From contig CAZLBC010000001.1 in assembly GCA_964557575.1 (NCBI GenBank), positions 62,001 to 126,000 on the forward strand: DNA of 64,000 nucleotides, given 5' to 3'. The stretch comes from CAZLBC01 sp964557575. Lineage in GTDB: Bacteria > Planctomycetota > Phycisphaerae > SM23-33. The translations under genes and the position numbers were made by a program. The notes beneath the pieces were generated by a model. The model saw only the letters and a program-made list of their open reading frames with translations. It was not told the DNA's origin and ran no database searches. Position 1 is the stretch's first letter, and each line of letters begins with the position of its first letter. Below, in pieces: positions 49,417 through 59,089 of this stretch.

Positions 49417-49755
49417 TCAGCCATCGGACTCCGCCGACGACTTTCCGTTTCCGTTTCCGTTTCCATTTCCGTTTCGCTTGCGTCTGCGCGCGCTGCCCTT
49501 GGCGATTTCCTGATCCAGCATGTCGATCGTTTCACGCAGTTCGGAATTAGCCTCGCCGAAACTCCGTGTCGTTATCTCCATGCGAGTTCGGATGCGCTCT
49601 CGGATTTCTTCCGGAATGGCCGGTCCGGCCAACCGCTTCAAAACGTCGGCTCTCACCCGCGAAACTTTCTGCGTATCAATACGCTGCACACTTCGACGTT
49701 CTTTTGAATCCTGATCGTTTTCCGGCACGTTGAAAAACCTCGACCAGATACGCAT
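49417..49755 (-). CDS. Hypothetical protein with Asn-Gly repeats, 112 aa
   Basis: ATG at 49755 overlaps the preceding stop as TAATG. Helical and charged for 85 residues (IPEEIRERIRTRMEITTRSFGEANSELRETIDML), then RRRKRNGNGNGNGNGK coded by a six-base tandem repeat (about 49445-49475), then an acidic tail. It is co-transcribed with the spanin-like pair. Function is unknown; a lysis accessory or scaffold role is possible. Confidence 0.58.
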   Translation of the reverse strand: MRIWSRFFNVPENDQDSKERRSVQRIDTQKVSRVRADVLKRLAGPAIPEEIRERIRTRMEITTRSFGEANSELRETIDMLDQEIAKGSARRRKRNGNGNGNGNGKSSAESDG

Positions 49756-50123
49756 TACCGGGAGTCTCCGCGACGAATCGCTTCCACGAGTCCGCCGAGA
49801 GTCGCGTTCAGCTTCGACATCGTCGTAACCGCTTCCTTTTGCATCTCGACAATTTCGTTTGTGCGGCGTTCCTGCAACTTCGCGTTTTCGTCATGTGCGT
49901 TCTGAAGAACCTCTTCAATTCGCATGCTCGTGTCGATGACCGTCTGCTTGCAGGTCTCGTTCAACTCCTGTATTCGCGTGTCCCGGTCTTGGATAAACCG
50001 GTCCTTCTGCGCAATCAGTTTATCATATTCGCCTTTGACGCGCCAAAACGCGTACCCCGTCACGAAGACAAACGCCCAAGGCGAACCGCTCAAAAAAGCG
50101 TCAAGCAACTTAGTCCAATCCAT
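49755..50123 (-). CDS. Membrane-anchored coiled-coil protein, possible inner spanin, 122 aa
   Basis: ATG at 50123 has GGAGGAAAG upstream. One N-terminal transmembrane segment (about residues 12-28, SPWAFVFVTGYAFWRV) is followed by a long coiled coil (about 30-115, rich in Glu/Lys/Gln/Leu heptads). This is the architecture of Rz-type inner spanins, and the lipoprotein gene two positions downstream would be its partner. A tail-associated or holin-like protein is the alternative. Confidence 0.58.
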   Translation of the reverse strand: MDWTKLLDAFLSGSPWAFVFVTGYAFWRVKGEYDKLIAQKDRFIQDRDTRIQELNETCKQTVIDTSMRIEEVLQNAHDENAKLQERRTNEIVEMQKEAVTTMSKLNATLGGLVEAIRRGDSR

Positions 50124-50162
50124 CGTCTTTCCTCCAGCGCGGCACGACCTTTCAACGTGCAG

Positions 50163-51008
50163 TTACAGGTTACCAAGGGCCGCCGCGCTGGCAAAATCGG
50201 CGGGTTGGAACCGTGCCGAAGCCGGAGTCGCTCCTTTGCTTTGATTCCCGATGATTTGATTCGTCGACGGAACGCCGGAATCGACTTGCAACGCGTGTCC
50301 CGAAACTCCGAACGCGCCCCAAAAGATGTTGTGCGCGATCTGGTTCGACACGCCGGTCGCATCCAAGTAAACGCCGATTCCGTTGGACTGAATCGACTTG
50401 ATCTGATTCATCAAAACGACGCACTGGTCCGACGTCCCGGTGACGTGAACGCCGAACCCGGAAGCTGAATTTCCAGCGATCTTGTTGTTCTGGATCAACG
50501 CGCCCGCCGCGCCCTCCACAAGGATCGCTTTCAAGCACCCGACAAACGCGTTGTTCTCGACAAACGCGTTGTCACCCGCGATCTTCAGTTCGACGCCGTT
50601 TCCTTCGAAAAGACATTCGCGGACTCTGCAGTATTCGTGGGAAACCAACATGCCCGCTTCGAGGAACCGAAGGTCCCGCACAACGCACTCGTCGCCAAGC
50701 GTCGACAAGAGCCGCGCAGCGAGTCCTGAAGAGCCTTGCTGCAGCGTCGCGCCTTCCAAACGGGAACCGGCCTGCATTCGAACTGCGGCCGCGACGGAAA
50801 GCGACGAGTTCCACTTGATGGTCGTCACGCCGGGACCGTCGCCTCGAACCGTGACCCCTGTCGGAATCGTAATCGGCGCGTCGAGGTTGTACGTGCCTTC
50901 CCCGAGAAGCACGAGGTTTTGCCCACCGGAAAGGACAGCCTGAAGCTCGGCGGAAGAAGCGACGTTGTCTTCCTTGTAAACCGCGTGTTGTCCAATTCGT
51001 ACCGCCAT
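50163..51008 (-). CDS. Parallel beta-helix tail protein, 281 aa
   Basis: ATG at 51008 follows GGGAGC. After a short N-terminal anchor comes a pectate-lyase-like right-handed beta-helix: LVLLGEGTYNLDAPITIPTGVTVRGDGPGVTTI, then repeated coils such as NNAFVGCLKAILVEGAAGALIQNNKIAGNSASGFGV. Such folds in phages bind or cleave surface polysaccharides. The gene neighbours two larger beta-helix spikes. Active residues cannot be assigned. Confidence 0.75.
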   Translation of the reverse strand: MAVRIGQHAVYKEDNVASSAELQAVLSGGQNLVLLGEGTYNLDAPITIPTGVTVRGDGPGVTTIKWNSSLSVAAAVRMQAGSRLEGATLQQGSSGLAARLLSTLGDECVVRDLRFLEAGMLVSHEYCRVRECLFEGNGVELKIAGDNAFVENNAFVGCLKAILVEGAAGALIQNNKIAGNSASGFGVHVTGTSDQCVVLMNQIKSIQSNGIGVYLDATGVSNQIAHNIFWGAFGVSGHALQVDSGVPSTNQIIGNQSKGATPASARFQPADFASAAALGNL

Positions 51009-51130
51009 GTAAAGCTCCCTGCTACCGAAGCCGGTTCAAAATTGTTGAAAAGTTCCGTGCCGTAGTCAGCACCGGCCTTGTCCGGTTGAGACGTACCCAC
51101 GTACAGCATTCGATAAATCGCCAGTCACGG

Positions 51131-51661
51131 TTACGGACACGTCCCAACCTGCGTGATTTCAATCGAACACACGAACCGGGTAGCCTTAGCCGAAGACCCC
51201 GTGTTCATCTTGATGTCCAGCTTCCCGCCTGCGGCGTTGCTTGTAGTGATTGTGGGACTCCAACCATCGGTTAAATTATTCTCCACCTCGGTTTCAACCA
51301 TTGATCCGGCGGGAGAAGACACACTGCCGTCGTCGTTCACGATAAAACCTTGAATGTCCCATATCGCCGCATTGCAGTCTTCGTCAATGGCCATCAGCAC
51401 GCCGCGATAGAACCACGCCCTATCCTTCGGGATCAGAAGGTACTCGTTGCCCTTGTCCAAGGTAAGCCACGCGCCGGTATTCCCCGCCGTCTTGCTGTCG
51501 CGGAGAATGGCTCGCATGAATTGCACGTCGCCGTCTTCGATGAGATGTCCCGCCGACTGTACCATGGAGGCGCGTAGACGCGCCGCACCCTCGATCCCGA
51601 CGACCAGCCCTTCGTTGATCTGGACGCTATCGCCCTTGTAAGTGAGATTTCCTTCACCCAT
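51131..51661 (-). CDS. Virion protein, 176 aa
   Basis: ATG at 51661 follows a purine-rich site (GGGAGATATGAACC). Beta-rich throughout, with WLTLDKGNEYLLIPKDRAWFYRGVLMAIDE in the centre and a Thr/Ser-rich end. It resembles phage proteins that decorate tail fibres or spikes, but no family is named. It lies between the 1313-aa spike and the 281-aa beta-helix, so a spike cap or adaptor role is plausible. The 122 bases after it (51009-51130) hold no supported gene. Confidence 0.58.
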   Translation of the reverse strand: MGEGNLTYKGDSVQINEGLVVGIEGAARLRASMVQSAGHLIEDGDVQFMRAILRDSKTAGNTGAWLTLDKGNEYLLIPKDRAWFYRGVLMAIDEDCNAAIWDIQGFIVNDDGSVSSPAGSMVETEVENNLTDGWSPTITTSNAAGGKLDIKMNTGSSAKATRFVCSIEITQVGTCP

Positions 51662-51676
51662 GGTTCATATCTCCCG

Positions 51677-54600
51677 TTATGCGTCGCCCAATTCGCGGAC
51701 CTTCGTGTCGATGATCCAAGTGTCGGTGCCGATCACGGTAGCCCACAATTCCCAGCGAGACTCGTCGCTTTCTTCGACCCAATTCAATGAGAACGTGACA
51801 GGAACTGTCCCAACCGCAACATTGCTGTCACCGATGCTCTTGTCTGTGCCGTCCATGGTGAACGCGCACAACAGCGTCCCTGTTCGGATGTTAGACGGGG
51901 TTGTGCCGTCCTTGACGCAGTAGTCAATAATTGCGCCGTTGCGTTCGATTGCTCTCGAACCATAGTCAGTTATGAATTTCTCGACAGTGTAGGTGTCCAG
52001 CGTCACGGTTTCGGAACCGCCGAAAGTTTCCGCCGTGTACGCCGACGTGATGACGATTTCGTCCGTGGTTTCGGACATGATCCGAAACGTTCCATCGTAG
52101 GATGTCGTTCCGGCAATCGTGACGATATCACCTGCACTGAAGGGATGTGCCGTGATCGGTATTCCGACACGGTTCGGCGTACCGCCCTTGTCAACCGCTG
52201 CCGCGTTGTCGATGGTGTCGTCAACACCAACCTCAACGTCAGTGAGCAAGCGTGACGACGAGCCTTCCATGAACCGAGCACTGAACGGCGACGCTCCGCT
52301 TACTTCTTTACTGACACGGCTGTTCCGGTCGTAGTACACGTTCAATCCGACGAACTTCTGTCGCGCCGGATTATTGTCGGTTGATACGCGCCACGGGTTG
52401 ACTCCGCCGCTTGGCTGGATCGAACTTGATATTACCTTCACGTCAGCCGACGTTCGCCGACAGTGGACGAACGCCCCTGTGATTATCGACGTGATGACTT
52501 CGAGGGTCAGGCAGCCATCGCCGGACGCAGCCGGATTAGGGACGTCCAGAAGGAAAACACCGTCACCTGCTCCACTGATCGTGCATTCAACAATCCGGGA
52601 CAAGACGGCTGCATCGTAACTACTCATGACAAGTTCATTTACGCTGGACAGCGTGCATCGCGTGAAATCAACACGCGTGACCTTTGACGCGCCTGTGACG
52701 ACAATCGGAGAACCGGACGTATGCGAAATACGCACGTCAACAAAATGCAATCCCGGGTAGACGCCAGCTAACAACGGAGAACCCATAGAATATTCAGCCG
52801 AATTTCCGTAGGATATGAAATCAGTCCCGGCCCCGTTCGCGCCTTGAATCGTGACCGGGATGCGGACCGTCGCATCTTGCCCTGCACCTATTGAAAGCGT
52901 ACCGCCGCTTCCATCGACCGTGATGACCGCGCTGGAGTAACCGTAGTCATTCGCGTTTCGGATCGCCCTCTGGAGTTCATTGCCGCTGGTCACGGTTTCC
53001 CGGTAGACGGCTCCCGCAGAAGTCATGGTGAACGTCGGTTCCAAACCGATGTACCCGTGATAGATTTGGGAATCTGCACCAAACCGAACTTCGAAGAACG
53101 ATGGCGCACCTGCATCGTAGTATTCCCAGATGCCGTCGTTCCCGGAATGCGCGGTCGCCAACAGTCTCGACGCGGAGACGGACACACGGGCGTACACGTC
53201 GTCGTCGTCGTCCGAAAGAGAAACAAGGCGCGACGTGAAATCACAACCCGCGAAATGGACCGAAACGCCGGTCAATTCGTGCGCCGCACCGACCTGTGCG
53301 GCCTGAACAAGAAAGCCATCCCACGTGCCGGAACTACCGGAACAGTTTACGAACTCGATCAATGCCGACGTGTCATGTCGGACTAGGAACACAGGATTGT
53401 TGGAATTGACATCGAAGTCAACATTTTCGCACCGAATCTTGCGAGCGTATCTACCCGTCTCATCGCCGGTAAAAAGGAAATGCGGAGCATTCGACTGAAA
53501 CACCATGTTCAGGTTTTCGATTTCAAACGAAAAGTCCCGATCACCGAAATCATCCCACCGCACGCCTGAACCGACAGAAAACGTAAGTACCGGCCACGTC
53601 GCGGATTCGCCGATTTCCCCGGCCCACCGCATCGCCTTCGTGGTTTTGAGCGACCCGAAATTCGACGCACCGCCAACCCGACCGTTCAACGTGAACGATC
53701 CGTCGATCAAGAACAAGCCGCTCTTGTAGCTGTCGTTCTCTTCCATCTCGATAATCGCGTCGCGGAACTCTTCTTGGTCTGACACTTCGGCGACGTACGG
53801 ATGGATCGGAGCGTCGATGCCCTCGTGGACGAACGGCTTGATGACCTGCCAAGCCGCTCCATCGTAGTACATCACGTCGTTGTTCTCAACGTCCTTGCCG
53901 TCGAGTTGGTTTCCGGTCTGGTACGTCGATCCCTTGACGAGATAGGCGTCATCGGCGGAAGGCCCGACCGGAACGGTCGTGGCGTTGTCGTAGATGTCGA
54001 GTACGCCCGTGATCCCGCCGCTCAACGAATCAATCGTGCGGTCAACCACGGACGCCGCGTCGAATCGGAACGTAACATTCATGGACGGACGACAGAAATG
54101 GTCGAAACCGACAACGCCCATGTAGCCGCTTCGGACTCGACACGCCGTGAACGCACAGACAACATTTTCGTTAGACCGCCCCATCTGGACGATCTTGCTA
54201 TCCAAATCGCAGGACCGGAAATCCGCGATGACCGTGGCGTTCCATTCCATGGAAATGAACGATTGCGTCGCCAACGCCCCGCGTACTGACTGGCACCCGA
54301 CGAACTCCGCGAAAACGGTATTGTCGTACTGTGCGGTAATGATCGCCGTGTCGTTCTTCGCCCCGGAGAAATCGAACTTGCAATCGATGAACGATCCGTA
54401 GGCTACGTTCGTTCCCGTTGCGACGCTCAGGTTCAGCAACGTCGGGCCAGACCCGTTCCCCATCGCGAACTCGACGCCTTCCCATCGGATTCGGCATCGG
54501 TTCGCGACAGCGAAATCCACGCCGAACTTGCATGTAAGCACGGGACGGTCGCCGCCATCCCGTTTCCCGTGAACGATCAAATCCCGCGTCAGCGAATAGG

Positions 54601-55618
54601 AAACGCCCGAAAGAACGAAACTGCCCGTGATCTCGAACACGCCGAGCGAGTAGTCACCGGCTTCCAGCGCGGCGACGGCGGCGTTCATTTCCGCTTCGCT
54701 GGCGACGGTCGTCCGATAAATCTGCGCGTCGTCGTGACTGGTCAGGCGGTTCAATTCGTTCAGGGCGGCGGTCGTGTAGTCGCCGGGTACGTCCGACCGA
54801 TTCGGAACCACGTCGGTGTCTTCGCTCGGAACGACGATCATCACGTCGCCGGGATTTCCGACCGATGCCACAATGCCAACAACGACGCTCCCGGTAGCCG
54901 TCAGCGTCAACGCGCCGCCAGCGTCGAAGTAAACCGGGTCACCGACCGCTCCTCCGCTGGTGTCTATGACGGCTTCGAGCATCCCGGTCCGAGTAATAAA
55001 CCCGCCAGAGGCATCCGCAATCGATTCCCACGTCACACCAAGCGGAGTATCTGTCACGGCGGTAATCGCGCCGATCTCGGGCTGAGCATCCTCCGGGGAC
55101 GCCTGTGAAGACGATCCTGTCACCTTCACGACAAGCCCCGTGTTCAGAAGAATACCAGTAGTATTCCAACCGCGAACGAGGTCGTTCTTGGCTTCGACGT
55201 TCAGAGCCTCGTCAAGATACGTCCCGGGGAACAACGAATCGTTCGTGACCTCGGAAGAAAGCTGGACAGCATTGATAATGTCATACTGGGACGTCGTCCC
55301 GTTGTAGACGACGAAATCACCTTCCTGAACCGGACGCGCTCCGGGATCGATCGTCCCGGCGACGCTGACGCGGTAGTACGCGCCGTTGTCCGTGCTGGCG
55401 GGAGTCCCGCCACCGGAGGCATCCCAATTCCCCTTGTAGTCCATTGCGCCGACGACACACGCGGGGAGAAGAGACGTATCGAGTTGTCCGGAACCGTCCA
55501 ACAGGACGCCCTTGCCAGCGTCCGCCGCCCCCGCCGAAGAACTGACAAACTCAGAGGGACCGCCCGTCGGATTATACGAACTTCCTCCGCCTTCCGGCGG
55601 CCAATCAACTGTCGTCAT
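51677..55618 (-). CDS. Giant beta-helix tail spike, 1313 aa
   Basis: ATG at 55618. The N-terminal about 150 residues match phage fibre heads (GVLLDGSGQLDTSLLPACVVGAMDYKGNWDASGG and DNGAYYRVSVAGT). The rest is repeated beta-helix units of about 250 residues, recurring as SLGVFEITGSFVLSG and KSGLFLIDGSFTLNG, each followed by short N-, D- and C-containing rungs (FIDCKFDFSG, FVNCSGSSG). It is probably a trimeric spike binding or degrading a host surface glycan. The internal repeats suggest growth by duplication. Confidence 0.78.
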   Translation of the reverse strand: MTTVDWPPEGGGSSYNPTGGPSEFVSSSAGAADAGKGVLLDGSGQLDTSLLPACVVGAMDYKGNWDASGGGTPASTDNGAYYRVSVAGTIDPGARPVQEGDFVVYNGTTSQYDIINAVQLSSEVTNDSLFPGTYLDEALNVEAKNDLVRGWNTTGILLNTGLVVKVTGSSSQASPEDAQPEIGAITAVTDTPLGVTWESIADASGGFITRTGMLEAVIDTSGGAVGDPVYFDAGGALTLTATGSVVVGIVASVGNPGDVMIVVPSEDTDVVPNRSDVPGDYTTAALNELNRLTSHDDAQIYRTTVASEAEMNAAVAALEAGDYSLGVFEITGSFVLSGVSYSLTRDLIVHGKRDGGDRPVLTCKFGVDFAVANRCRIRWEGVEFAMGNGSGPTLLNLSVATGTNVAYGSFIDCKFDFSGAKNDTAIITAQYDNTVFAEFVGCQSVRGALATQSFISMEWNATVIADFRSCDLDSKIVQMGRSNENVVCAFTACRVRSGYMGVVGFDHFCRPSMNVTFRFDAASVVDRTIDSLSGGITGVLDIYDNATTVPVGPSADDAYLVKGSTYQTGNQLDGKDVENNDVMYYDGAAWQVIKPFVHEGIDAPIHPYVAEVSDQEEFRDAIIEMEENDSYKSGLFLIDGSFTLNGRVGGASNFGSLKTTKAMRWAGEIGESATWPVLTFSVGSGVRWDDFGDRDFSFEIENLNMVFQSNAPHFLFTGDETGRYARKIRCENVDFDVNSNNPVFLVRHDTSALIEFVNCSGSSGTWDGFLVQAAQVGAAHELTGVSVHFAGCDFTSRLVSLSDDDDDVYARVSVSASRLLATAHSGNDGIWEYYDAGAPSFFEVRFGADSQIYHGYIGLEPTFTMTSAGAVYRETVTSGNELQRAIRNANDYGYSSAVITVDGSGGTLSIGAGQDATVRIPVTIQGANGAGTDFISYGNSAEYSMGSPLLAGVYPGLHFVDVRISHTSGSPIVVTGASKVTRVDFTRCTLSSVNELVMSSYDAAVLSRIVECTISGAGDGVFLLDVPNPAASGDGCLTLEVITSIITGAFVHCRRTSADVKVISSSIQPSGGVNPWRVSTDNNPARQKFVGLNVYYDRNSRVSKEVSGASPFSARFMEGSSSRLLTDVEVGVDDTIDNAAAVDKGGTPNRVGIPITAHPFSAGDIVTIAGTTSYDGTFRIMSETTDEIVITSAYTAETFGGSETVTLDTYTVEKFITDYGSRAIERNGAIIDYCVKDGTTPSNIRTGTLLCAFTMDGTDKSIGDSNVAVGTVPVTFSLNWVEESDESRWELWATVIGTDTWIIDTKVRELGDA

Positions 55619-55629
55619 ATCAAGTCACC

Positions 55630-56058
55630 TCATCCGTCGAGATTCGCTTGCCGGGACTTCGGCGCGAGCTTCACGCCAAACGTGGCTGATCCCCCCAACG
55701 TGTACTTCAGCCGAACGTACCGTTCCAAAGGAGCGCGATGGTACGCCGCGTACGCTCCTTGCTCCGCAGCCGTGATCGGATCGGCTGCAGTTCCGGTCTC
55801 CGCCGAGTTGAACCAGTGCGCGTCTCCGGGCGTCGCGTGGACGTTCGGATCGTAGTCGACTGATTCCTGCAACGTCACCGCAAGCGAACCCGCGATGGCG
55901 TCGACGATCGTACGCATGCTCCACTCGTCGGAATCCGCCGTCACGCGCACGGGATCGGTCAAAACATCGGCACCGGCGGCCTGCGCGGCGACTTCCAGCA
56001 CCTCGACTTCGCTGGTGGGTTCGTACGTGTACGTTGTTGTGATGTCTTCGGCGGCCAT
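55630..56058 (-). CDS. Hypothetical virion protein, 142 aa
   Basis: ATG at 56058. The sequence is acidic and Ala/Thr-rich at first (TSEVEVLEVAAQAAGADVLTD), then aromatic (YAAYHRAPLERYVRLKYTLGG). No family is recognised. It lies between the 107-aa gene and the giant spike and is probably part of the spike assembly. Confidence 0.58.
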   Translation of the reverse strand: MAAEDITTTYTYEPTSEVEVLEVAAQAAGADVLTDPVRVTADSDEWSMRTIVDAIAGSLAVTLQESVDYDPNVHATPGDAHWFNSAETGTAADPITAAEQGAYAAYHRAPLERYVRLKYTLGGSATFGVKLAPKSRQANLDG

Positions 56059-56070
56059 GTCGTTCTCCGA

Positions 56071-56394
56071 TCACGTGTACAAATCATTGTCGCGCATGTG
56101 CTGGTGCGCGACGGAATGCAGAAAGTCTTCCACGGTCAACGTCGTCAAATCGGGAGACTCTCCGAGGAACGATTCCAAATCGTCCAAAGCCTGCTGAACG
56201 GTCTTCCCGGAAAAAAGCCCGATCGCTGTCGCCGCCCGGGACTGTTGTACGTCGCCCTCGTCCGACAAGACGACCGCGTTAATATCCGTCACTCCGCCGT
56301 TGACGTGTTTTACCCGAACGATCCGCGCGCTGGAAAACGTCTTCGCGACCGGAGCCTCGACTTCGATTTCAACCGGCGTAATGTTCGTCGCCAT
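56071..56394 (-). CDS. Hypothetical virion protein, 107 aa
   Basis: ATG at 56394. The first half has strands (TPVEIEVEAPVAKTFSSARIVRVKHVNGGVTDINAVVLSD) and the second half is helical (FSGKTVQQALDDLESFLGE), ending in HQHMRDNDLYT. No family is recognised. Position within the spike cluster suggests a fibre or spike component. Confidence 0.58.
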   Translation of the reverse strand: MATNITPVEIEVEAPVAKTFSSARIVRVKHVNGGVTDINAVVLSDEGDVQQSRAATAIGLFSGKTVQQALDDLESFLGESPDLTTLTVEDFLHSVAHQHMRDNDLYT

Positions 56395-56409
56395 AGTTCA
56401 CCCTTTCGT

Positions 56410-58470
56410 TTACGGGGCCGGAATGTTGTTCGATCGATTCGCCGGGACAGGCGCGTTCACCGCGATCGTCGGCATGATGTTTCCGGTCACCGTGACAACC
56501 GTGTTCGCCGTTCCGCTCACCTCGATACCGTTCGTTCCGATCACAACACCGGCAGGTACATCGCAAACGTTGTTCGCGATCGCCACGTTTTCATTAGCCG
56601 TCGCGCTCACGTCAATAAAAGACCCCTGTCGGTTTGCCGCATCGCTGATCGACATGAACGTGTTGTTTGCGATCACGCCTTCAGCTCCAGTCGCGAAACG
56701 GATGTACGCCCACGTAGCCTGACCGATAACAGGATTATCGTACTGAATACACCCGACGACCGATCCCTGACATTCGAAGTACACCATCGACGTGACAGCG
56801 TTGATCGGCGTAGGCGTTCCGCTGACAGCTCCGGGCTTGAAAGAACAACCGGTGAGAATCGCGTTAGTCATGGTGTCGCGGAACCGAACATACTGAACGG
56901 AGTTCGGCTCCAAGTGACAACCGGAAAACGTCGCGCGGCCTTGGTAACCCGACACGTTTCCGCTGAAGTGGCACCCGTTCAAACTGTTGTTGACCCGGTA
57001 ATCGGACCCCAGCCCGGACTCGCCTAGCACTAACGTGTCTTCAAAATGGACGGAGTTAAACCGGCAGTCAGCTCCCTTCGTCAGCGACCTGTTCCTACAC
57101 ACTCCGTTGGCCACGGTGATGAAATCGATCAACGTGTCGATATACAAGTTCCGGCTAAAGCCCCGAATACCGAAGTTGTTCATGGAAGAGTCGTCGGAAC
57201 CCGTTGTGAAGTACACGCCGAACGACGAACCGCCGGAATAAAGTTGATAGATGTCCAAGTCGCTCATGATGGCGCGGCATTGCAGACACACGCCGTAGTA
57301 AAACGCGTTCGTCGCCGTACCGAAAACCTGCAAACCAGCCAACGTAATCCCGTCCGAACCGGTTCCCAAGAAGAGAAATCCGTACCCGGTCGTCGCCTCG
57401 CCGCCACCGTTCTTATCCGCACGGATTCCAGACAAAGCCAAATTACCGGAATTGAGCACGACGAAGATATGTGTGGATGCGGACGAAACCGAAGGGTCTC
57501 TTCCGCAATTTATGAACTCGACGTTCTCCATGTACCCTTTGCAAGAGTCCAAGTACATCGCGTTCCCGTACACGCCGTCTATGACCACATCCGAGACGGA
57601 CAACGGAACGTCCGTTTCAGAACTGAACAGGATTCGAACGCCGTTCTGCCAATAATTCGTCCGACAATCGATGAAAAGGTTGTCGATCTCGATAAAACCC
57701 TTCCCGGTCCCCCCGAGAAAATTAATGTCCAACGCGTAAACACCTGCGGAGTCGTTCGCTGAAACCTTCTCCAGCGCAACGTCGCGCACGATAAACTGCG
57801 ACGCAGCCGACGGGAGAGTACCAGCTATGCGAACACCGCCCACAAGCGAAGACCGAACGCGAACTGTCAGATTCTCCACTCCGCCCCATGTGACAGCAAG
57901 AAAGTCAATCGCATAATCATTGCCCAAGGGCAGAACGGTAAAATCAAGAATGGTCTGCCCCATGCCGCTTCCGCGAATGAGACAGTTCTGGCTTATATTA
58001 ATAATACTGGTCGAAAGCGTGTAAGTCCCGGGGAGCAAGTCGATGATGTACCGGTCCGCCGACCCGACGCCGGCGTTCACGTAATCCACGGCGTCGTACA
58101 GGTTATTGTACAGCTTCCCTGTGATCTGCGTCGTGACGTTCGGATCGACATGAATCGTCAAAAAATGCCCGGACGACGCGAACCGGTCGTCTATTCCATT
58201 CAAGTGCGCCGAAAGATGCTTCGAGCAATCGGAGTAAACCGCATCCGGCGTCGGCGTGTAGCTGACCGGCTGAAAATCGATTCCAAGATGGTCGCCGTTG
58301 ATCTCGTCGCCGCCCAAATACACGTGCCGGTCTTCACCCCAGTACGGCGCGGTTCCGGCGTACGGTTTCCCGTGATTCGCGAGACGGTGCGCGATCCGTT
58401 GAACGTGGTTGACGTCCTCGTTGATCGTGAAATCACCGCTTTCGGGATCGAACTTGATTTCGGAAACCAT
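56410..58470 (-). CDS. Beta-helix tail spike, 686 aa
   Basis: ATG at 58470, with GAGGACT ten bases upstream. The N-terminal about 110 residues end in a region found before beta-helices in phage spikes (THIHVDPNVTTQITGKLYNNLYDAVDYVN type). The right-handed beta-helix follows: YIIDLLPGTYTLSTSIINISQNCLIRGSG, then many rungs with short N/D turns. It is likely a receptor-binding or glycan-degrading spike. Catalytic residues are not assigned. Confidence 0.75.
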   Translation of the reverse strand: MVSEIKFDPESGDFTINEDVNHVQRIAHRLANHGKPYAGTAPYWGEDRHVYLGGDEINGDHLGIDFQPVSYTPTPDAVYSDCSKHLSAHLNGIDDRFASSGHFLTIHVDPNVTTQITGKLYNNLYDAVDYVNAGVGSADRYIIDLLPGTYTLSTSIINISQNCLIRGSGMGQTILDFTVLPLGNDYAIDFLAVTWGGVENLTVRVRSSLVGGVRIAGTLPSAASQFIVRDVALEKVSANDSAGVYALDINFLGGTGKGFIEIDNLFIDCRTNYWQNGVRILFSSETDVPLSVSDVVIDGVYGNAMYLDSCKGYMENVEFINCGRDPSVSSASTHIFVVLNSGNLALSGIRADKNGGGEATTGYGFLFLGTGSDGITLAGLQVFGTATNAFYYGVCLQCRAIMSDLDIYQLYSGGSSFGVYFTTGSDDSSMNNFGIRGFSRNLYIDTLIDFITVANGVCRNRSLTKGADCRFNSVHFEDTLVLGESGLGSDYRVNNSLNGCHFSGNVSGYQGRATFSGCHLEPNSVQYVRFRDTMTNAILTGCSFKPGAVSGTPTPINAVTSMVYFECQGSVVGCIQYDNPVIGQATWAYIRFATGAEGVIANNTFMSISDAANRQGSFIDVSATANENVAIANNVCDVPAGVVIGTNGIEVSGTANTVVTVTGNIMPTIAVNAPVPANRSNNIPAP

Positions 58471-58516
58471 TGCGCAGAGTCCTCACAGTCTTAACCAATT
58501 CCCGAGTATACCTGCC

Positions 58517-59089
58517 CTACTCCTCTTGCGCCATTCGAGCGTCCCACTCGTCGACGGCGTCTTCAAGTTCAGGCATGTCGGCGTCCGACGGGATTTCCGG
58601 CATCGGAATCACCTCGTCGAGGTCTTTCTCGGTAAACGCTTCGCCGCTTTCCGCTTTCCGCGCCAGAGCCGCCACGAGGTCTTTCAAGAGCCGATCGGCC
58701 TCCGACACGGTTTCCCTCGCTGAACGCCGCCAGATCGGCTGCATCGGCGTCTGCGTCGTCCCAAGCTCGGCGGCGAGAGCCGGAACCTCGAACTCTTCCA
58801 AAACGCCGCCGCGATACCCTTTCTCGGAAATGAAAACGTCGATCCCGTCGACGTACTTCCGGTGCTGCGAAAAGGCGGGGTCCTCCATAGCGGCCTGCCG
58901 AACTTCGAGAACCTGTTGCGTCACGAGGCGCAGCGCAGCTCCTTCGACGATCGCTTCCGCTTGTCCGACGATACTGACCCGCCGGACAAGCTCGTCGAAA
59001 AAGTCCTCCGTCGACAAGCTCCGAAGGTTCTTCGGAGGTTCCGGCTTCGACGGCTTGTCCTTCCTTTTGGTCGGTTCATTGAACGGCAT
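58517..59089 (-). CDS. Hypothetical neck-region protein, 190 aa
   Basis: ATG at 59089 overlaps the preceding stop as TAATG. Lys/Pro-rich start, helical centre (EDFFDELVRRVSIVGQAEAIVEGAALRLVTQQVLEVRQAA) and an acidic C-terminus (PELEDAVDEWDARMAQEE). No family is recognised. It is the last of five tightly packed genes that follow the capsid block and are probably head-completion or neck proteins. Confidence 0.6.
   Translation of the reverse strand: MPFNEPTKRKDKPSKPEPPKNLRSLSTEDFFDELVRRVSIVGQAEAIVEGAALRLVTQQVLEVRQAAMEDPAFSQHRKYVDGIDVFISEKGYRGGVLEEFEVPALAAELGTTQTPMQPIWRRSARETVSEADRLLKDLVAALARKAESGEAFTEKDLDEVIPMPEIPSDADMPELEDAVDEWDARMAQEE

Noticed and set aside
50825..51109. A 94-aa minus-strand frame starting MLYVGTSQPDKAG upstream of the 281-aa beta-helix gene
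   Set aside because: It has no ribosome-binding site and runs out of frame through the well-supported beta-helix gene; only its first 30 residues look protein-like, so a decayed gene end is possible but not supported.
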